Shown here one piece after another: positions 32,965-42,850 of a DNA stretch of 64,000 bases. The notes below the pieces were generated by a model, which had not been told where the DNA came from, searched no databases, and saw nothing but the letters and a program-made list of their open reading frames with translations. The translations under genes were made by a program, and so were the position numbers. Origin of the DNA: Curtobacterium sp. VKM Ac-2922 (GTDB taxonomy: Bacteria > Actinomycetota > Actinomycetes > Actinomycetales > Microbacteriaceae); contig NZ_JALGRO010000003.1 in NCBI RefSeq assembly GCF_022815645.1, forward strand, positions 288,722-352,721. Reading direction: 5' to 3'. How positions within the stretch are numbered: position 1 is the stretch's first letter; the number at the start of each line of letters is the position of its first letter.

Positions 32965-34317
32965 TCAGTCAGGGGCGACGTCGTGCTCGCCGGAGAGCGA
33001 CGTGGGGACCACGTCGTCGGCGATGGTGCCGCGCATCCCGGCGGCGAGGGGGTCCTGGTCGGCAGACGTGCCGACCGTGCCGACGACACCGGCGCCGGCG
33101 GACCCGGAGCTCGCAGTGCCGCCGGAGGTCGAGGAGCCGGTGCCGCCGAGGGGCTGGTCACCGGGGGTGGTGCCGTCGGGCACGATGAGCGCCGTTCCAC
33201 CGAGCGTGGCGGACGCGGGGGCCGCGGCGGCGGACTGCACGTCGGGCATTCCGACGACGGTGCGCGCCGTGGTGGTGCTGGGGACGACGTCCGCACGCGT
33301 GGCGGTCACGACCGACGGTCCGACTGCGGGCGCGGGCGCGACCGGTGCTGCGACAGGGTCGACCGGAGCCGACGACGGCGGCGTGACCACGGAGTCGGAG
33401 CCGGTGCCCAGCGGAGGTGCGGGGGCAGGGAGAACGGGAGTGGGGCCTCCAGGCAGAGTGACGGTGGGCGGTAGGACGCCGGTCACGACGTCCGGAACGT
33501 CCCCCACGACCGTCCCGACGCTGCCGAGCGTGTCGTCGACCAGGCCGGTGACCGGCGCGGTCACGGTGCCCAGGGTGTCGTCGCCGAGGACCGTGCTCAC
33601 CACGGGTACCTGGCCGACCACGTGGTCGAGCGTGTCGACGAGCGACGTGACCGGGCGTGCGCCCGCCAGGCCCTGGACGGCCCCGGTGACGGGGCGCAGG
33701 ACCGTGACCAGGGTGTCGGTCACGGGCCGGGAGGCCGTGGTCACCACGGTCGGCTCGGCCGACGTCGCCGGGGCGGTCGCGGTGCTGTCGGTGGGTGCTT
33801 CTGCGGGCTGGGCTGCGGTGCCAGGTGCCGGACCGGTCGCGGGTGCCGGCGCGGCTACCGGGATGCTCGCGGGAGCTGCCGGTGCTGGCGCGACTGCCGG
33901 GATGCTCGCGGGTGCCGCCGGAGCGGGCGCGGACGCCGCGGGAGCGGGTGCAGCCGGTGATGGGGCAGCGGGCGCCGGCGCCGTGTGGGGTGCCGGCGCG
34001 GGCGGTGCCGCAGCAGGTGCCGGAGCCGGAGCCGGAGCGGGTGCGACGGGCGCTGCCGGGGGCTGCGGGACGGCGGCGCGGACGGGCTCGACGGCGGTGC
34101 CCACGACCTGACCGACGCCACTCGTCACGCCCTGGACGGTGTCGCCGAGGCCCTGCACGACCCCGCTGACCAGGCCCTGCGCCGGTGCACGCTCGGCGGC
34201 CGACGCGGAGTGCGCGCCGACGGTCAGCGAGAGCAGCACGGCGGCGGCGCTCACCCCGGTGCCCATCAGGGCGTACCGGATCGCAGCGCGCCAGGGTGCG
34301 CGCAACGGCTTGTCCAT
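32965..34317 (-). CDS. Secreted Ala/Pro-rich protein, companion of the chaplin-like gene
   Basis: A 450-residue protein with a cleavable signal (basic start, hydrophobic residues 15-35, AHSASA) and a strong AGGAGGTGAG ribosome site. A helical segment (QGLVSGVVQGLGDTVQGVTS) is followed by a long Ala/Pro linker, a second block with repeated PVTxxLVxTL/VVG patterns, and a Gly/Ser/Thr tail. There is no LPxTG, lipobox or C-terminal helix, so it is probably released or held by other surface components. It is 83 bases upstream of the chaplin-like gene in the same direction. I recognise no domain family. Confidence 0.7.
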   Translation of the reverse strand: MDKPLRAPWRAAIRYALMGTGVSAAAVLLSLTVGAHSASAAERAPAQGLVSGVVQGLGDTVQGVTSGVGQVVGTAVEPVRAAVPQPPAAPVAPAPAPAPAPAAAPPAPAPHTAPAPAAPSPAAPAPAASAPAPAAPASIPAVAPAPAAPASIPVAAPAPATGPAPGTAAQPAEAPTDSTATAPATSAEPTVVTTASRPVTDTLVTVLRPVTGAVQGLAGARPVTSLVDTLDHVVGQVPVVSTVLGDDTLGTVTAPVTGLVDDTLGSVGTVVGDVPDVVTGVLPPTVTLPGGPTPVLPAPAPPLGTGSDSVVTPPSSAPVDPVAAPVAPAPAVGPSVVTATRADVVPSTTTARTVVGMPDVQSAAAAPASATLGGTALIVPDGTTPGDQPLGGTGSSTSGGTASSGSAGAGVVGTVGTSADQDPLAAGMRGTIADDVVPTSLSGEHDVAPD

Positions 34318-34425
34318 GCGCTCACCTCCTGATCTGGCTGCGCACGTAGAGTGGTTGACCGGCACGGTACGCCTCTCGGGGCGATCCCGGAACCCCCTTC
34401 TCAAGCAATCGTCAGGAACTTCCGC

Positions 34426-34857
34426 ATGGCCTCGGTCTTCAGCGCTCCCACCCGCAACCTCGACGTCGTCACGTTGCACGAGATCCTCCGGCTGCGGCAG
34501 GACGTGTTCGTCGTCGAGCAGGGCTGCGCGTACGGGGACATCGACGGACGCGACCTCGAGCCGGGCACGGTGCAGTTCTGGGCCGGCGAGGGTTCGGTGG
34601 ACGCCACGCTGCGACTGCTGCGCGAGCCCGACGGCACCGAGCGCATCGGCCGCGTCGTCACGGCTGCCCGCGCTCGAGGCACCGGGCTGGCCGGGCAGCT
34701 CATCGAGGCCGCCCTCGCCGCGACCCGCTCGCCCGTCGTCGTGATCGGTGCGCAGGCGCAGCTCGAGCAGTGGTACGGACGCTTCGGCTTCGTGCGCTCG
34801 GGCGACGACTACACGGAGGACCGGATCCCCCACGTCCCGATGACCCGCACGCGCTGA
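34426..34857 (+). CDS. ElaA-like GNAT N-acetyltransferase
   Basis: A 143-residue GNAT protein with the ElaA signature near the N-terminus (LHEILRLRQDVFVVEQGC, then DIDGRDLE) and an acetyl-CoA region around GRVVTAARARGTGLAGQLI. The usual R/Q-x-x-G-x-G/A loop is RARGTGLA. The C-terminus WYGRFGFVRSGDDYTEDRIP is typical. The substrate of ElaA proteins is not established. The ATG at 34426 is chosen because the domain begins there and AGGAAC precedes it. Confidence 0.87.
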   Translation: MASVFSAPTRNLDVVTLHEILRLRQDVFVVEQGCAYGDIDGRDLEPGTVQFWAGEGSVDATLRLLREPDGTERIGRVVTAARARGTGLAGQLIEAALAATRSPVVVIGAQAQLEQWYGRFGFVRSGDDYTEDRIPHVPMTRTR

Positions 34858-34940
34858 GCCCGCGGCGGGGGTCAGCCGCCGCAGGTGTCTGGCGCCGCGG
34901 GGGTCAGGCGCGGCGGGGGTCTGGCGCGGCTCCGGTCCCC

Positions 34941-35137
34941 GAGTGGTCACGACATCCCGCTCACGTCCGGCGACTGGTCGCGAATCGTCGATGTGGCGCC
35001 TCCCGAGCGACGACCCGCGACCGGTCGACGATCACCCGCCGGGGTGTCGTGACCGGTCAGCGCGGGTCGTTCCAGCGCGCCGATCGACGATCTGCGACCG
35101 GTCGACGATCATCCGCCGGGGTGTCGTGACCGGTCAG
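34941..35137. repeat. Nested inverted repeat, locus A
   Basis: One left module (34941-34993: GTGGTCACGACATCCCGCTC ... CGACTGGTCGCGAATCGTCG) faces two right modules (about 35016-35060 and 35081-35137), each ending CCGGGGTGTCGTGACCGGTC. Outer arms ACGACA(C/T)CCCG pair with CGGGGTGTCGT. Inner arms pair through CGACGAT. It lies between the convergent elaA-like and Lrp genes. The same element is at 40346 and 60461. Confidence 0.85.
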
Positions 35138-35166
35138 CGACGGCAGCCGAGCAGCAGGCGTCGGGG

Positions 35167-35691
35167 TCAGGCTCGCCAGCGCCGGAGCTCGTCGTAGGAC
35201 CGGGCCTGGCGCTCGCGATCCGCGGTGAGCCGCTCGAACACGATGTTCGTCTGCGTGGTCGCCACGGACGGGTCCCCGCTCAGCTCGTCGGCCACGAAGT
35301 CGCGGAGCTGCTCGGTCGACGTGCAGGCGATGTGCACCAGGAAGTCCTTGTCGCCCGCCAGGAACGACACGTCCAGCACGACGGGCACCCGCAGCAGACG
35401 CTTGGCGAACTCCCGCAGCTCGTGCCGTGCGGCGGCGTGCACCCGCACCGAGACCATCGCCTCGATCGAGAAGCCCAGCCGGGCGACGTCGACGTCGGCC
35501 CGGTACCCACGGACGACCCCGGCGTCCTCGAGTGCGCGCACCCGGGCCAGACACGTCGACGGGGCGATCCCGACGGCTGCGGCCAACCGGTTGTTCGGGA
35601 TCCGGGCGTCCGCGGCCAGCGTCCAGAGGATGCGCTCGTCGACCTCGTCGAGGCGTGGCGCGGGATCGGGTCGAGCTGCTCGGTCGGACAC
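35167..35691 (-). CDS. Lrp/AsnC-family transcriptional regulator
   Basis: A 174-residue regulator: winged helix in residues 14-70 (DEVDERILWTLAADARIPNNRLAAAVGIAPSTC...) and a RAM (ligand/oligomerisation) domain after it, with GDKDFLVHIACTS forming the core. Family members sense amino acids and wrap DNA as octamers. The GTG start is preceded by TACGGT (35698-35703) with a six-base gap, suggesting a leaderless mRNA. No amino-acid transporter is adjacent, so the target is unknown. Confidence 0.9.
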   Translation of the reverse strand: MSDRAARPDPAPRLDEVDERILWTLAADARIPNNRLAAAVGIAPSTCLARVRALEDAGVVRGYRADVDVARLGFSIEAMVSVRVHAAARHELREFAKRLLRVPVVLDVSFLAGDKDFLVHIACTSTEQLRDFVADELSGDPSVATTQTNIVFERLTADRERQARSYDELRRWRA

Positions 35692-35778
35692 GCGACCACC
35701 GTAGCGCGGGCGGTCCGCCCCGCATCGAGGGAGCAGGAACGGGAACGGGACGGCGCGGGCGCGGGCGGCCCGTCCGCG

Positions 35779-36285
35779 CTACATCGCCAGGGTCATGCCG
35801 AGGACGGCGACCGTCATCGCGAAGACCTCGCCGCTGCGCACCGCACGCCGGTCGTCACGCCCCCACTCGTACCGCAGCAACCACCCGCTGAACGCGCAGT
35901 AGCCGATCACGCCTCCGCCGAGCACCGCCGTCAGCGCGATGCCGTGCGCCGCATGTCCGTCTGCCAACCCGGTCGCGTGCCCCATGAGCAGCATCCCGGC
36001 CATCACGACCGAGGACAGCGCCCGGTGCACGTCCATCGGCTCGGCCCGGCGCCCGTCAGCGCGACGTCGGCGCATCACCGGCAGCGGTGCCAGGAGCAGC
36101 AGCACGGTCGCCGCCATCAGCGTCCAGACGGCGCCCGCATCGAGCACGGGCAGCAGCATCGCGACGAGCATCACCGCCGCGGGCACGATCACGCCGGGGC
36201 GCGGGCGGTACCGGTCACCGACGATGCAGCACACCGACGCGAACTGCGGCACGACGAGCAGCGCGTCGGACACGGTCTGGTGCAC
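35779..36285 (-). CDS. Hypothetical membrane protein with histidines in helices
   Basis: A 168-residue protein with five predicted membrane helices. Histidines lie close to or in helices 3-4 (MDVHRALSSVVMAGMLLMGH, then DGHAAHG). I chose the GTG at 36283-36285 because CAGGA lies six bases upstream. It is not a family I can name; DUF5134-like proteins have a similar Met/His pattern but the match is uncertain. It follows the DUF5997 gene on the same strand by 32 bases. Confidence 0.6.
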   Translation of the reverse strand: MHQTVSDALLVVPQFASVCCIVGDRYRPRPGVIVPAAVMLVAMLLPVLDAGAVWTLMAATVLLLLAPLPVMRRRRADGRRAEPMDVHRALSSVVMAGMLLMGHATGLADGHAAHGIALTAVLGGGVIGYCAFSGWLLRYEWGRDDRRAVRSGEVFAMTVAVLGMTLAM

Positions 36286-36317
36286 GGGCGGTCCTGGGAA
36301 CGGGTCGGGACGGCGGG

Positions 36318-36707
36318 TCAGGCCTCGGCGCGGGCAGCCGTCTTGGCGGCGCGCTCCTGCTTGACGCGGGCGTTCTCGGCGTGGACGGCGGCCTGGGTGG
36401 CACGTTCCTGCACGAGCCACTCGGGCTTCTGGACCAGCAGGTCCTTGATCTGCGCCGTGGTCAGGGGTTCCTCGATGCCGGAGCGGCTGAGCCCGGAGAT
36501 CGACACACCGAGCTTCTGCGCGACGACGGGGCGCGGGTGCGGGCCGTCGCGACGCAGGTCTTCGAGCCACTCGGGCGGCGAGGTCCGCAGTTCGTCGAAG
36601 GCGGTCCGCGTGACGGGCGCGTCGCGGAAGGACTCCGGAGCGGCCGACAGCAGGATGCCGAGCTTCTTCGCAGCCGTCTCGGGCTTCATCGTCTGTTCCT
36701 GCGCCAT
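36318..36707 (-). CDS. DUF5997 family protein
   Basis: A 129-residue protein that matches DUF5997 (MAQEQTMKPETAAKKLGILL, then SAAPESFRDAPVTR..., PPEWLEDLRRDGPHPR). It is largely helical, with a VVAQKLGVSISGLSRSG stretch that looks like a helix-turn-helix. A Lys/Ala-rich tail follows. TACCCT (36715-36720) ends seven bases before the ATG. The start is only 33 bases from that of a divergent LysR-type effector-domain gene, so the two -10 elements nearly touch. I recall this pairing as conserved in actinobacteria, suggesting one function split over two proteins. Confidence 0.82.
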   Translation of the reverse strand: MAQEQTMKPETAAKKLGILLSAAPESFRDAPVTRTAFDELRTSPPEWLEDLRRDGPHPRPVVAQKLGVSISGLSRSGIEEPLTTAQIKDLLVQKPEWLVQERATQAAVHAENARVKQERAAKTAARAEA

Positions 36708-36740
36708 GGTGTCAAGGGTACGGCCCCTATGCTCAGTTGC

Positions 36741-37538
36741 ATGACCGCGGCACTCACCATCGCTTTCGTGCCCGGCGTCTCCCCCGCCAAGTGGGCTCGC
36801 GTCTGGCGCGACCGGTTCCCCTCCGTCGAGCTGCTGCTCCGGCCGATCGGCCAGTCCGAGGTCGACGAGACCCTGGCCGGCGACGCCGACATGGTGTTCG
36901 CCCGGCTCCCCGTCGCCGAGTCCCACAACGCCATCCCGCTGTGGACCGAGACCGCCGTCGTCGCCACGCCGAAGGACTCCGCCCTCGCCAAGGCATCGGA
37001 GCTCACCACCGCGGACCTGGCCGACGTGCACGTCATCGACGCCGGTCCCGTCCCCGCGGACGTCAGCGGCGCGCTCGACCTGGTCGAAGCCAACGTCGGC
37101 GTCGTCGTCCTGCCGCAGTCGCTGTTCCGCAAGGCCAGCCGCAAGGACCTGATCGCCCGCCCCCTGACCGACGCCGAGGGCACGCGCGTCGCCCTCGTCT
37201 GGCGCGAGCAGGACGCCTCGGACCTGACGGCCGAGTTCATCGGCGTGGTGCGCGGGCGGACCGCCAACAGCTCCCGCAGTCAGCCCGACCAGCCAGGAGG
37301 CCCGGATCGCGCCGCCGACGACGGCTCGCGGCCGTCGCGTGGCGGGTCGAAGGCCGACGCCGGCAACAAGCCCGGGTCCGGCGGCAAGGCCGGCACCGTC
37401 GGCGGCAAGGCCAAGGCGAAGTCCCCGGGTGGCGGCAAGTCCGGTGGCGGCAAGAACTCGAACACGGGCAAGGGCCCGACGCCGGGCCGCGGCAAGATGC
37501 GCGGCAAGCCGAGCCGGGGGTCGAAGGGCAACCGATGA
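36741..37538 (+). CDS. LysR-type substrate-binding domain without HTH, basic Gly-rich tail
   Basis: A 265-residue protein. Residues 1-175 are the effector (periplasmic-binding-like) domain of a LysR regulator (LTIAFVPGVSPAKWARVW, VFARLPV, VVLPQSLFRKAS), yet no DNA-binding helix-turn-helix precedes it. Residues 185-265 are a disordered Gly/Lys/Ser/Pro tail (GGKAGTVGGKAKAKSPGGGK), which could bind nucleic acid. TATGCT (36728-36733) ends seven bases before the ATG, so the start is fixed and leaderless. The missing HTH might be supplied by the divergent DUF5997 protein; that is inference. Confidence 0.82.
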   Translation: MTAALTIAFVPGVSPAKWARVWRDRFPSVELLLRPIGQSEVDETLAGDADMVFARLPVAESHNAIPLWTETAVVATPKDSALAKASELTTADLADVHVIDAGPVPADVSGALDLVEANVGVVVLPQSLFRKASRKDLIARPLTDAEGTRVALVWREQDASDLTAEFIGVVRGRTANSSRSQPDQPGGPDRAADDGSRPSRGGSKADAGNKPGSGGKAGTVGGKAKAKSPGGGKSGGGKNSNTGKGPTPGRGKMRGKPSRGSKGNR

Positions 37539-38005
37539 CGGGCACGCGCCTGCAGGTGATGCCGGCCACGAGCCTCCCGGCCTGGTTGGACACGACCATG
37601 GCGGCGTACGTCCGGTCGCGGATGCGGTCCGGTGAGAGCCGCGAACGCGCCGAGGCGAACAAGCAGCAGTCGCTCGACCGCTGGTTCCCCGGCGGCGCGC
37701 CGCTCGCCGGACACCATGTGTGGGACGTCCTCGACGACCAGGACACCGTCGTCGGGTACCTGTGGATCGGTCCGTTCGAGGCCGGCAGCGCGGACTGGTG
37801 GGTGTTCGACGTCGAGATCGACGCGGATCACCGACGGCTCGGACACGCTCGGCGTGCACTCGAGCTCGGCCAACAGGTCGCGAAGGACCAGGGCGCGCGC
37901 TCGATCGGCCTCAACGTGTTCGGGTACAACACCGGCGCGCAGGATCTGTACGCGCAGCTCGGGTACCGGGTGACCTCGACGCAGATGCTGCTGCCGCTCG
38001 ACTGA
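37535..38005 (+). CDS. GNAT family N-acetyltransferase
   Basis: A 156-residue acetyltransferase with the core strand VGYLWIGP, the acetyl-CoA signature HRRLGHARRALE (Q/R-x-x-G-x-G/A form) and the C-terminal LNVFGYNTGAQDLYAQLGY motif. The N-terminal 60 residues are helical. It overlaps the LysR-effector gene by four bases (ATGA) and is thus co-translated with it. Acceptor substrate unknown. Confidence 0.88.
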   Translation: MTGTRLQVMPATSLPAWLDTTMAAYVRSRMRSGESRERAEANKQQSLDRWFPGGAPLAGHHVWDVLDDQDTVVGYLWIGPFEAGSADWWVFDVEIDADHRRLGHARRALELGQQVAKDQGARSIGLNVFGYNTGAQDLYAQLGYRVTSTQMLLPLD

Positions 38006-38012
38006 CCGCCGG

Positions 38013-38831
38013 TCAGCGCATGACGGCTGCGGCGGCCTGCGCGACCCGGTCGCCTCGTGCATCCTCGGCGGCGGCACGGGCCTGGGCCACGACCCGGGCG
38101 TCGGCACGCTCGGCCGATCCGGCGTCGAACGGCGGCTGCGGGTCGTACTCGATCTGCAGCTGGATGCGTTCGGCCTCGGGCTGCCCGGCGAGTTCGGCCG
38201 CGAACCACAGCGCCATGTCGATGCCCGCGCTGACGCCGGCCGCCGTCACCACCGAGCCGTCGTCGATGATGCGTTCGTCGACGGGCGTCGCTCCGAAGGC
38301 CGCGAGCATCGGCTTCGACGCCCAGTGCGTGGTCGCGCGTTTGCCGGCGAGCAGCCCGGCCGCGCCGAGGACGAACGCCCCCGTGCACACCGAGGTGATC
38401 CACGTCGCGCCCTCGGCCTGACGCCGGACGAAGGCGATGACTTCGGGGTCGAGCATCGCGTCGAACGCACCGTCGCCGCCGGGGACGACGAGCACGTCCG
38501 CCGAGGTCGCGTCGGCGAAGGTGACGGTCGGCACCAGCGGCAGGCCGCAGTCGGTCGGGACGGGGTCGAGCGTCGCGGCGACGTACTCCACGCGCGCGCC
38601 GGGCACCCGCGTGAGGACCTGCGCCGGGCCCACCAGGTCGAGCAGCGTCAGGTCGGGGAACAGCAGGAAGGCGATCCGCACCTCGGCGGGGTCGTGCTCG
38701 GGGACCCGGCCGTCGGCGGCGAGGGCGTCGGGCCCGGGCACGTCGACGTCGATCGGGACGGCGACCTGTTCGGCGTCGACCGGGGTGACCTGGATGACGC
38801 GCGGGGTGGATGCCGGGTGCTCGTTCGTCAT
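38013..38831 (-). CDS. DJ-1/PfpI family protein (isonitrile hydratase-like)
   Basis: A 272-residue protein. Residues about 50-225 are a DJ-1/PfpI domain: IAFLLFPDLTLLDLVGP, VVPGGDGAF, then the nucleophile elbow SVCTGAFVLGAAGLL with its Cys, and ATTHW. This matches isonitrile hydratase (InhA) and the N-terminal half of AraC-type GlxA regulators, but no HTH follows. N- and C-terminal extensions of 45 residues are unconserved. TAGGGT (38838-38843) ends six bases before the ATG. It converges with the acetyltransferase gene. Confidence 0.85.
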   Translation of the reverse strand: MTNEHPASTPRVIQVTPVDAEQVAVPIDVDVPGPDALAADGRVPEHDPAEVRIAFLLFPDLTLLDLVGPAQVLTRVPGARVEYVAATLDPVPTDCGLPLVPTVTFADATSADVLVVPGGDGAFDAMLDPEVIAFVRRQAEGATWITSVCTGAFVLGAAGLLAGKRATTHWASKPMLAAFGATPVDERIIDDGSVVTAAGVSAGIDMALWFAAELAGQPEAERIQLQIEYDPQPPFDAGSAERADARVVAQARAAAEDARGDRVAQAAAAVMR

Positions 38832-38893
38832 GTCGTGACCCTAGCCCCGGGAGCCGTCCTCCGGACCGGCGCGTGCCGTGGCATGCTCGTGCC

Positions 38894-39313
38894 GTGCGAC
38901 GACTCCTGCTGACGGCCGGGCTCGCGGTGGCCGGTCTCGGCGCGCTGACGGCCTGCAGTGGTGTTCCTGCCGACCCGATCGATGCCGCACGGGACCTGCC
39001 GGACGCGCCCGCGTGGGTGATGTCGTCGTCTGGGACCGACTGCGGGACCGCGGAGATGCAGGGGGCCGGTCCGTTGCCGGCTGCGGCGCTGCGGTGTCTG
39101 CGAACGGCGTCCGACCGAGGCGACGGAGCGACGTTCGCGTGGACGGCCGCCACGACCGACGGGGACCCGGTCCCGACCTTCCTGCGGACGACGGCGGCCG
39201 GGGTGTCCATCGCGTCGACCGGCGCCTGGGACTCGTCCGGTGCAAGCGGCTGGTCAGAGTCCGCGTGCACCGGTGGGCTCATGTCGGTGACGCGGTCCGG
39301 CTGTGGCGGCTGA
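38894..39313 (+). CDS. Small secreted lipoprotein, unknown function
   Basis: A 139-residue protein with a classic lipoprotein signal (RRLLLTAGLAVAGLGALTAC, lipobox LTAC, Cys at about 21). The mature part is Ser/Thr/Ala-rich with three or four further cysteines (SGTDCGTAEM, LRCLRT, SACTGG, SGCGG), probably in disulfides. The GTG start follows CATGCT by six bases. No domain is recognised. Its end overlaps the next gene. Confidence 0.72.
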   Translation: MRRLLLTAGLAVAGLGALTACSGVPADPIDAARDLPDAPAWVMSSSGTDCGTAEMQGAGPLPAAALRCLRTASDRGDGATFAWTAATTDGDPVPTFLRTTAAGVSIASTGAWDSSGASGWSESACTGGLMSVTRSGCGG

Positions 39314-39722
39314 CACCGTGCAGCCTCGATGGGTGACGCTCTCGCACCGTCGCCCGGACGCACTGCTGGTGGTCGCCGTCCTGGCGGTCGGGCTGAGCAT
39401 CGCCGCGGTCGTCTGGGTGGCGTCAGTGCTGGGGCTGTTCACAGCGCCGACCTCCGTGGTCGTCGTGAACGACACCCGCGGGAGCGTCGACCTGACCTGT
39501 CTCTGGGACAACCGTGAGGACCTGCGGCCCGGCAGCCGGACCACGATGAGCGTCGACCGCGGATCGACCGAGGACTGCGAGGTCGATCCGCACCCGGGGA
39601 CCGGCGACACGGACCGGGACACCACGTGCCTGGTGCTCGACGCGCGCGGCGAACAGGCCGAGTCACACGAGCAACGCGTGTCGTCGGCACGCGACGAGGA
39701 CACGGTGGACTGCGCGGTGTGA
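39303..39722 (+). CDS. Single-pass membrane protein, unknown function
   Basis: A 139-residue protein with one membrane helix (residues 19-46) and an outside domain of about 90 residues holding four cysteines (LTCLWDN, EDCEV, DTTCLV, VDCAV). The start may be the GTG at 39303, which overlaps the lipoprotein gene by 11 bases, or another GTG at 39318. The two consecutive genes, both small and Cys-containing, probably form an envelope pair. Function unknown. Confidence 0.65.
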   Translation: MAADTVQPRWVTLSHRRPDALLVVAVLAVGLSIAAVVWVASVLGLFTAPTSVVVVNDTRGSVDLTCLWDNREDLRPGSRTTMSVDRGSTEDCEVDPHPGTGDTDRDTTCLVLDARGEQAESHEQRVSSARDEDTVDCAV

Positions 39723-39732
39723 CCCCGTGGCG

Positions 39733-40323
39733 TCAGGACCAGACGCCCGAGGTGCCGCGACGGTGGCTGTCGACCAGGTGGGTGTCGACGATGCCGAGGG
39801 CCTCCATCAGCGCGAACATCGTCGTGGGCCCGACGAACGCGAACCCGCGCTTCCGCAGGGCCTTCGACAGGGCGACGGACTCGTCGCTCGTGGTCGGGAC
39901 CTCGGCGAACGTCCGCGGCTGCGGGGTCGACTCCGGGCGGAACGACCACACGAACTCCGCCAGGCCACCGTCCGCGCGCAGGGCGATCGTGGCGTTCGCG
40001 TTCGTGATCGTCGCCAGGATCTTCGCGCGGTTCCGGACGATGCCAGCGTCGGCCATCAGCCGGGCGACGTCGTCCTCGCCGAAGCCCGCGACGATGTCCG
40101 GGTCGAAGTCGGCGAAGGCGGCGCGGAAGGCGGGACGCTTGGCCAGGATCGTGCGCCAGGACAGGCCGGACTGGAAGGCCTCGAGCGACAGCCGCTCGAA
40201 CACCCCCCGCTCGTCGCGGACGGGCATGCCCCACTCGGTGTCGTAGTAGTCGCGCAGCATCGGGTCGACCGACGCCCAGGCGGGGCGGGCCAGTCCGTCG
40301 TCCCCGGTCACCAGATCACTCAC
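39733..40323 (-). CDS. tag: DNA-3-methyladenine glycosylase I
   Basis: A 196-residue base-excision repair enzyme that removes 3-methyladenine. Tag features are present: the YYDTEWGMPVRDERGVFERL opening, LEAFQSGLSWRTIL with the catalytic Glu region, FADFDPDIVAGF, and KRGFAFVGPTTMFALMEALG near the C-terminus. Zinc ligands of classical Tag are less clear at the N-terminus. It starts with GTG, six bases after CAGGAT. Confidence 0.92.
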   Translation of the reverse strand: MSDLVTGDDGLARPAWASVDPMLRDYYDTEWGMPVRDERGVFERLSLEAFQSGLSWRTILAKRPAFRAAFADFDPDIVAGFGEDDVARLMADAGIVRNRAKILATITNANATIALRADGGLAEFVWSFRPESTPQPRTFAEVPTTSDESVALSKALRKRGFAFVGPTTMFALMEALGIVDTHLVDSHRRGTSGVWS

Positions 40324-40345
40324 GGGTCCATCCTGCCGGTCCGCA

Positions 40346-40546
40346 CCGACGACACCCCGCTCATGAAATCCCGGTGGTCACAGATCGTCGATCGGGCGAG
40401 GTCCGCCGCGGCCCGTGCCGGCGCCCGACTGGTCACGACACCCCGCTCACCTCCCTCGACCGGTCACAGATCGTCGATCGGCAGCGCCGCGAACGACGAC
40501 TCGTGACCACTCGAGGATGCGCCGCCGGGGTGTTGCGACCGGTCAG
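40346..40546. repeat. Nested inverted repeat, locus B
   Basis: Two left modules (40346-40392 and 40426-40479; CGACACCCCGCTCA... then GGTCACAGATCGTCGATC) face one right module (40490-40546; CGAACGACGACTCGTGACCA... CGCCGGGGTGTTGCGACCGG). Arms and order match loci A and C. It fills most of the gap between tag and the copper ATPase gene. Confidence 0.85.
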
Positions 40547-40596
40547 CCGGGGCCAGCCGGGGCCAGCCGGGGCCAGCCGGGGCCAGCCGGGCCAGC
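40547..40596. repeat. 10-bp tandem repeat after locus B
   Basis: CCGGGGCCAG is repeated about five times, the last copy shortened, ending just before the stop of the ATPase gene. Confidence 0.85.
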
Positions 40597-40612
40597 GCGG
40601 CCGACCCCGGTG

Positions 40613-42766
<2,154 letters not shown>

Positions 42767-42777
42767 GTCCCCGATGA

Positions 42778-42792
42778 TACCCCCAGGGGGTA
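42778..42792 (-). promoter_or_regulatory. CsoR-type operator
   Basis: TACCCCCAGGGGGTA is a perfect dyad of the form bound by CsoR-family copper sensors. It is just ahead of copB; no csoR gene is in the window. Confidence 0.75.
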
Positions 42793-42850
42793 CCGTTCGC
42801 ATCGAGCCGGCGTGGTGGACACCTGCTGACCGCGGGTGGACCATGACCCC

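Noticed and set aside
29649..33188. A 1179-codon plus-strand frame across the esterase and chaplin-like genes
   Set aside because: Its Val/Pro-rich repeats are the complement of the chaplin-like repeats. The minus strand has signal peptide, ribosome site and sorting signal.
34858..35166. Repeats with spacers resembling a CRISPR array
   Set aside because: Modules are inverted as well as direct, spacers are conserved or irregular, and no cas genes are nearby.
38013..38831. GlxA-type AraC regulator
   Set aside because: The DJ-1/PfpI domain is present but no AraC helix-turn-helix follows it.
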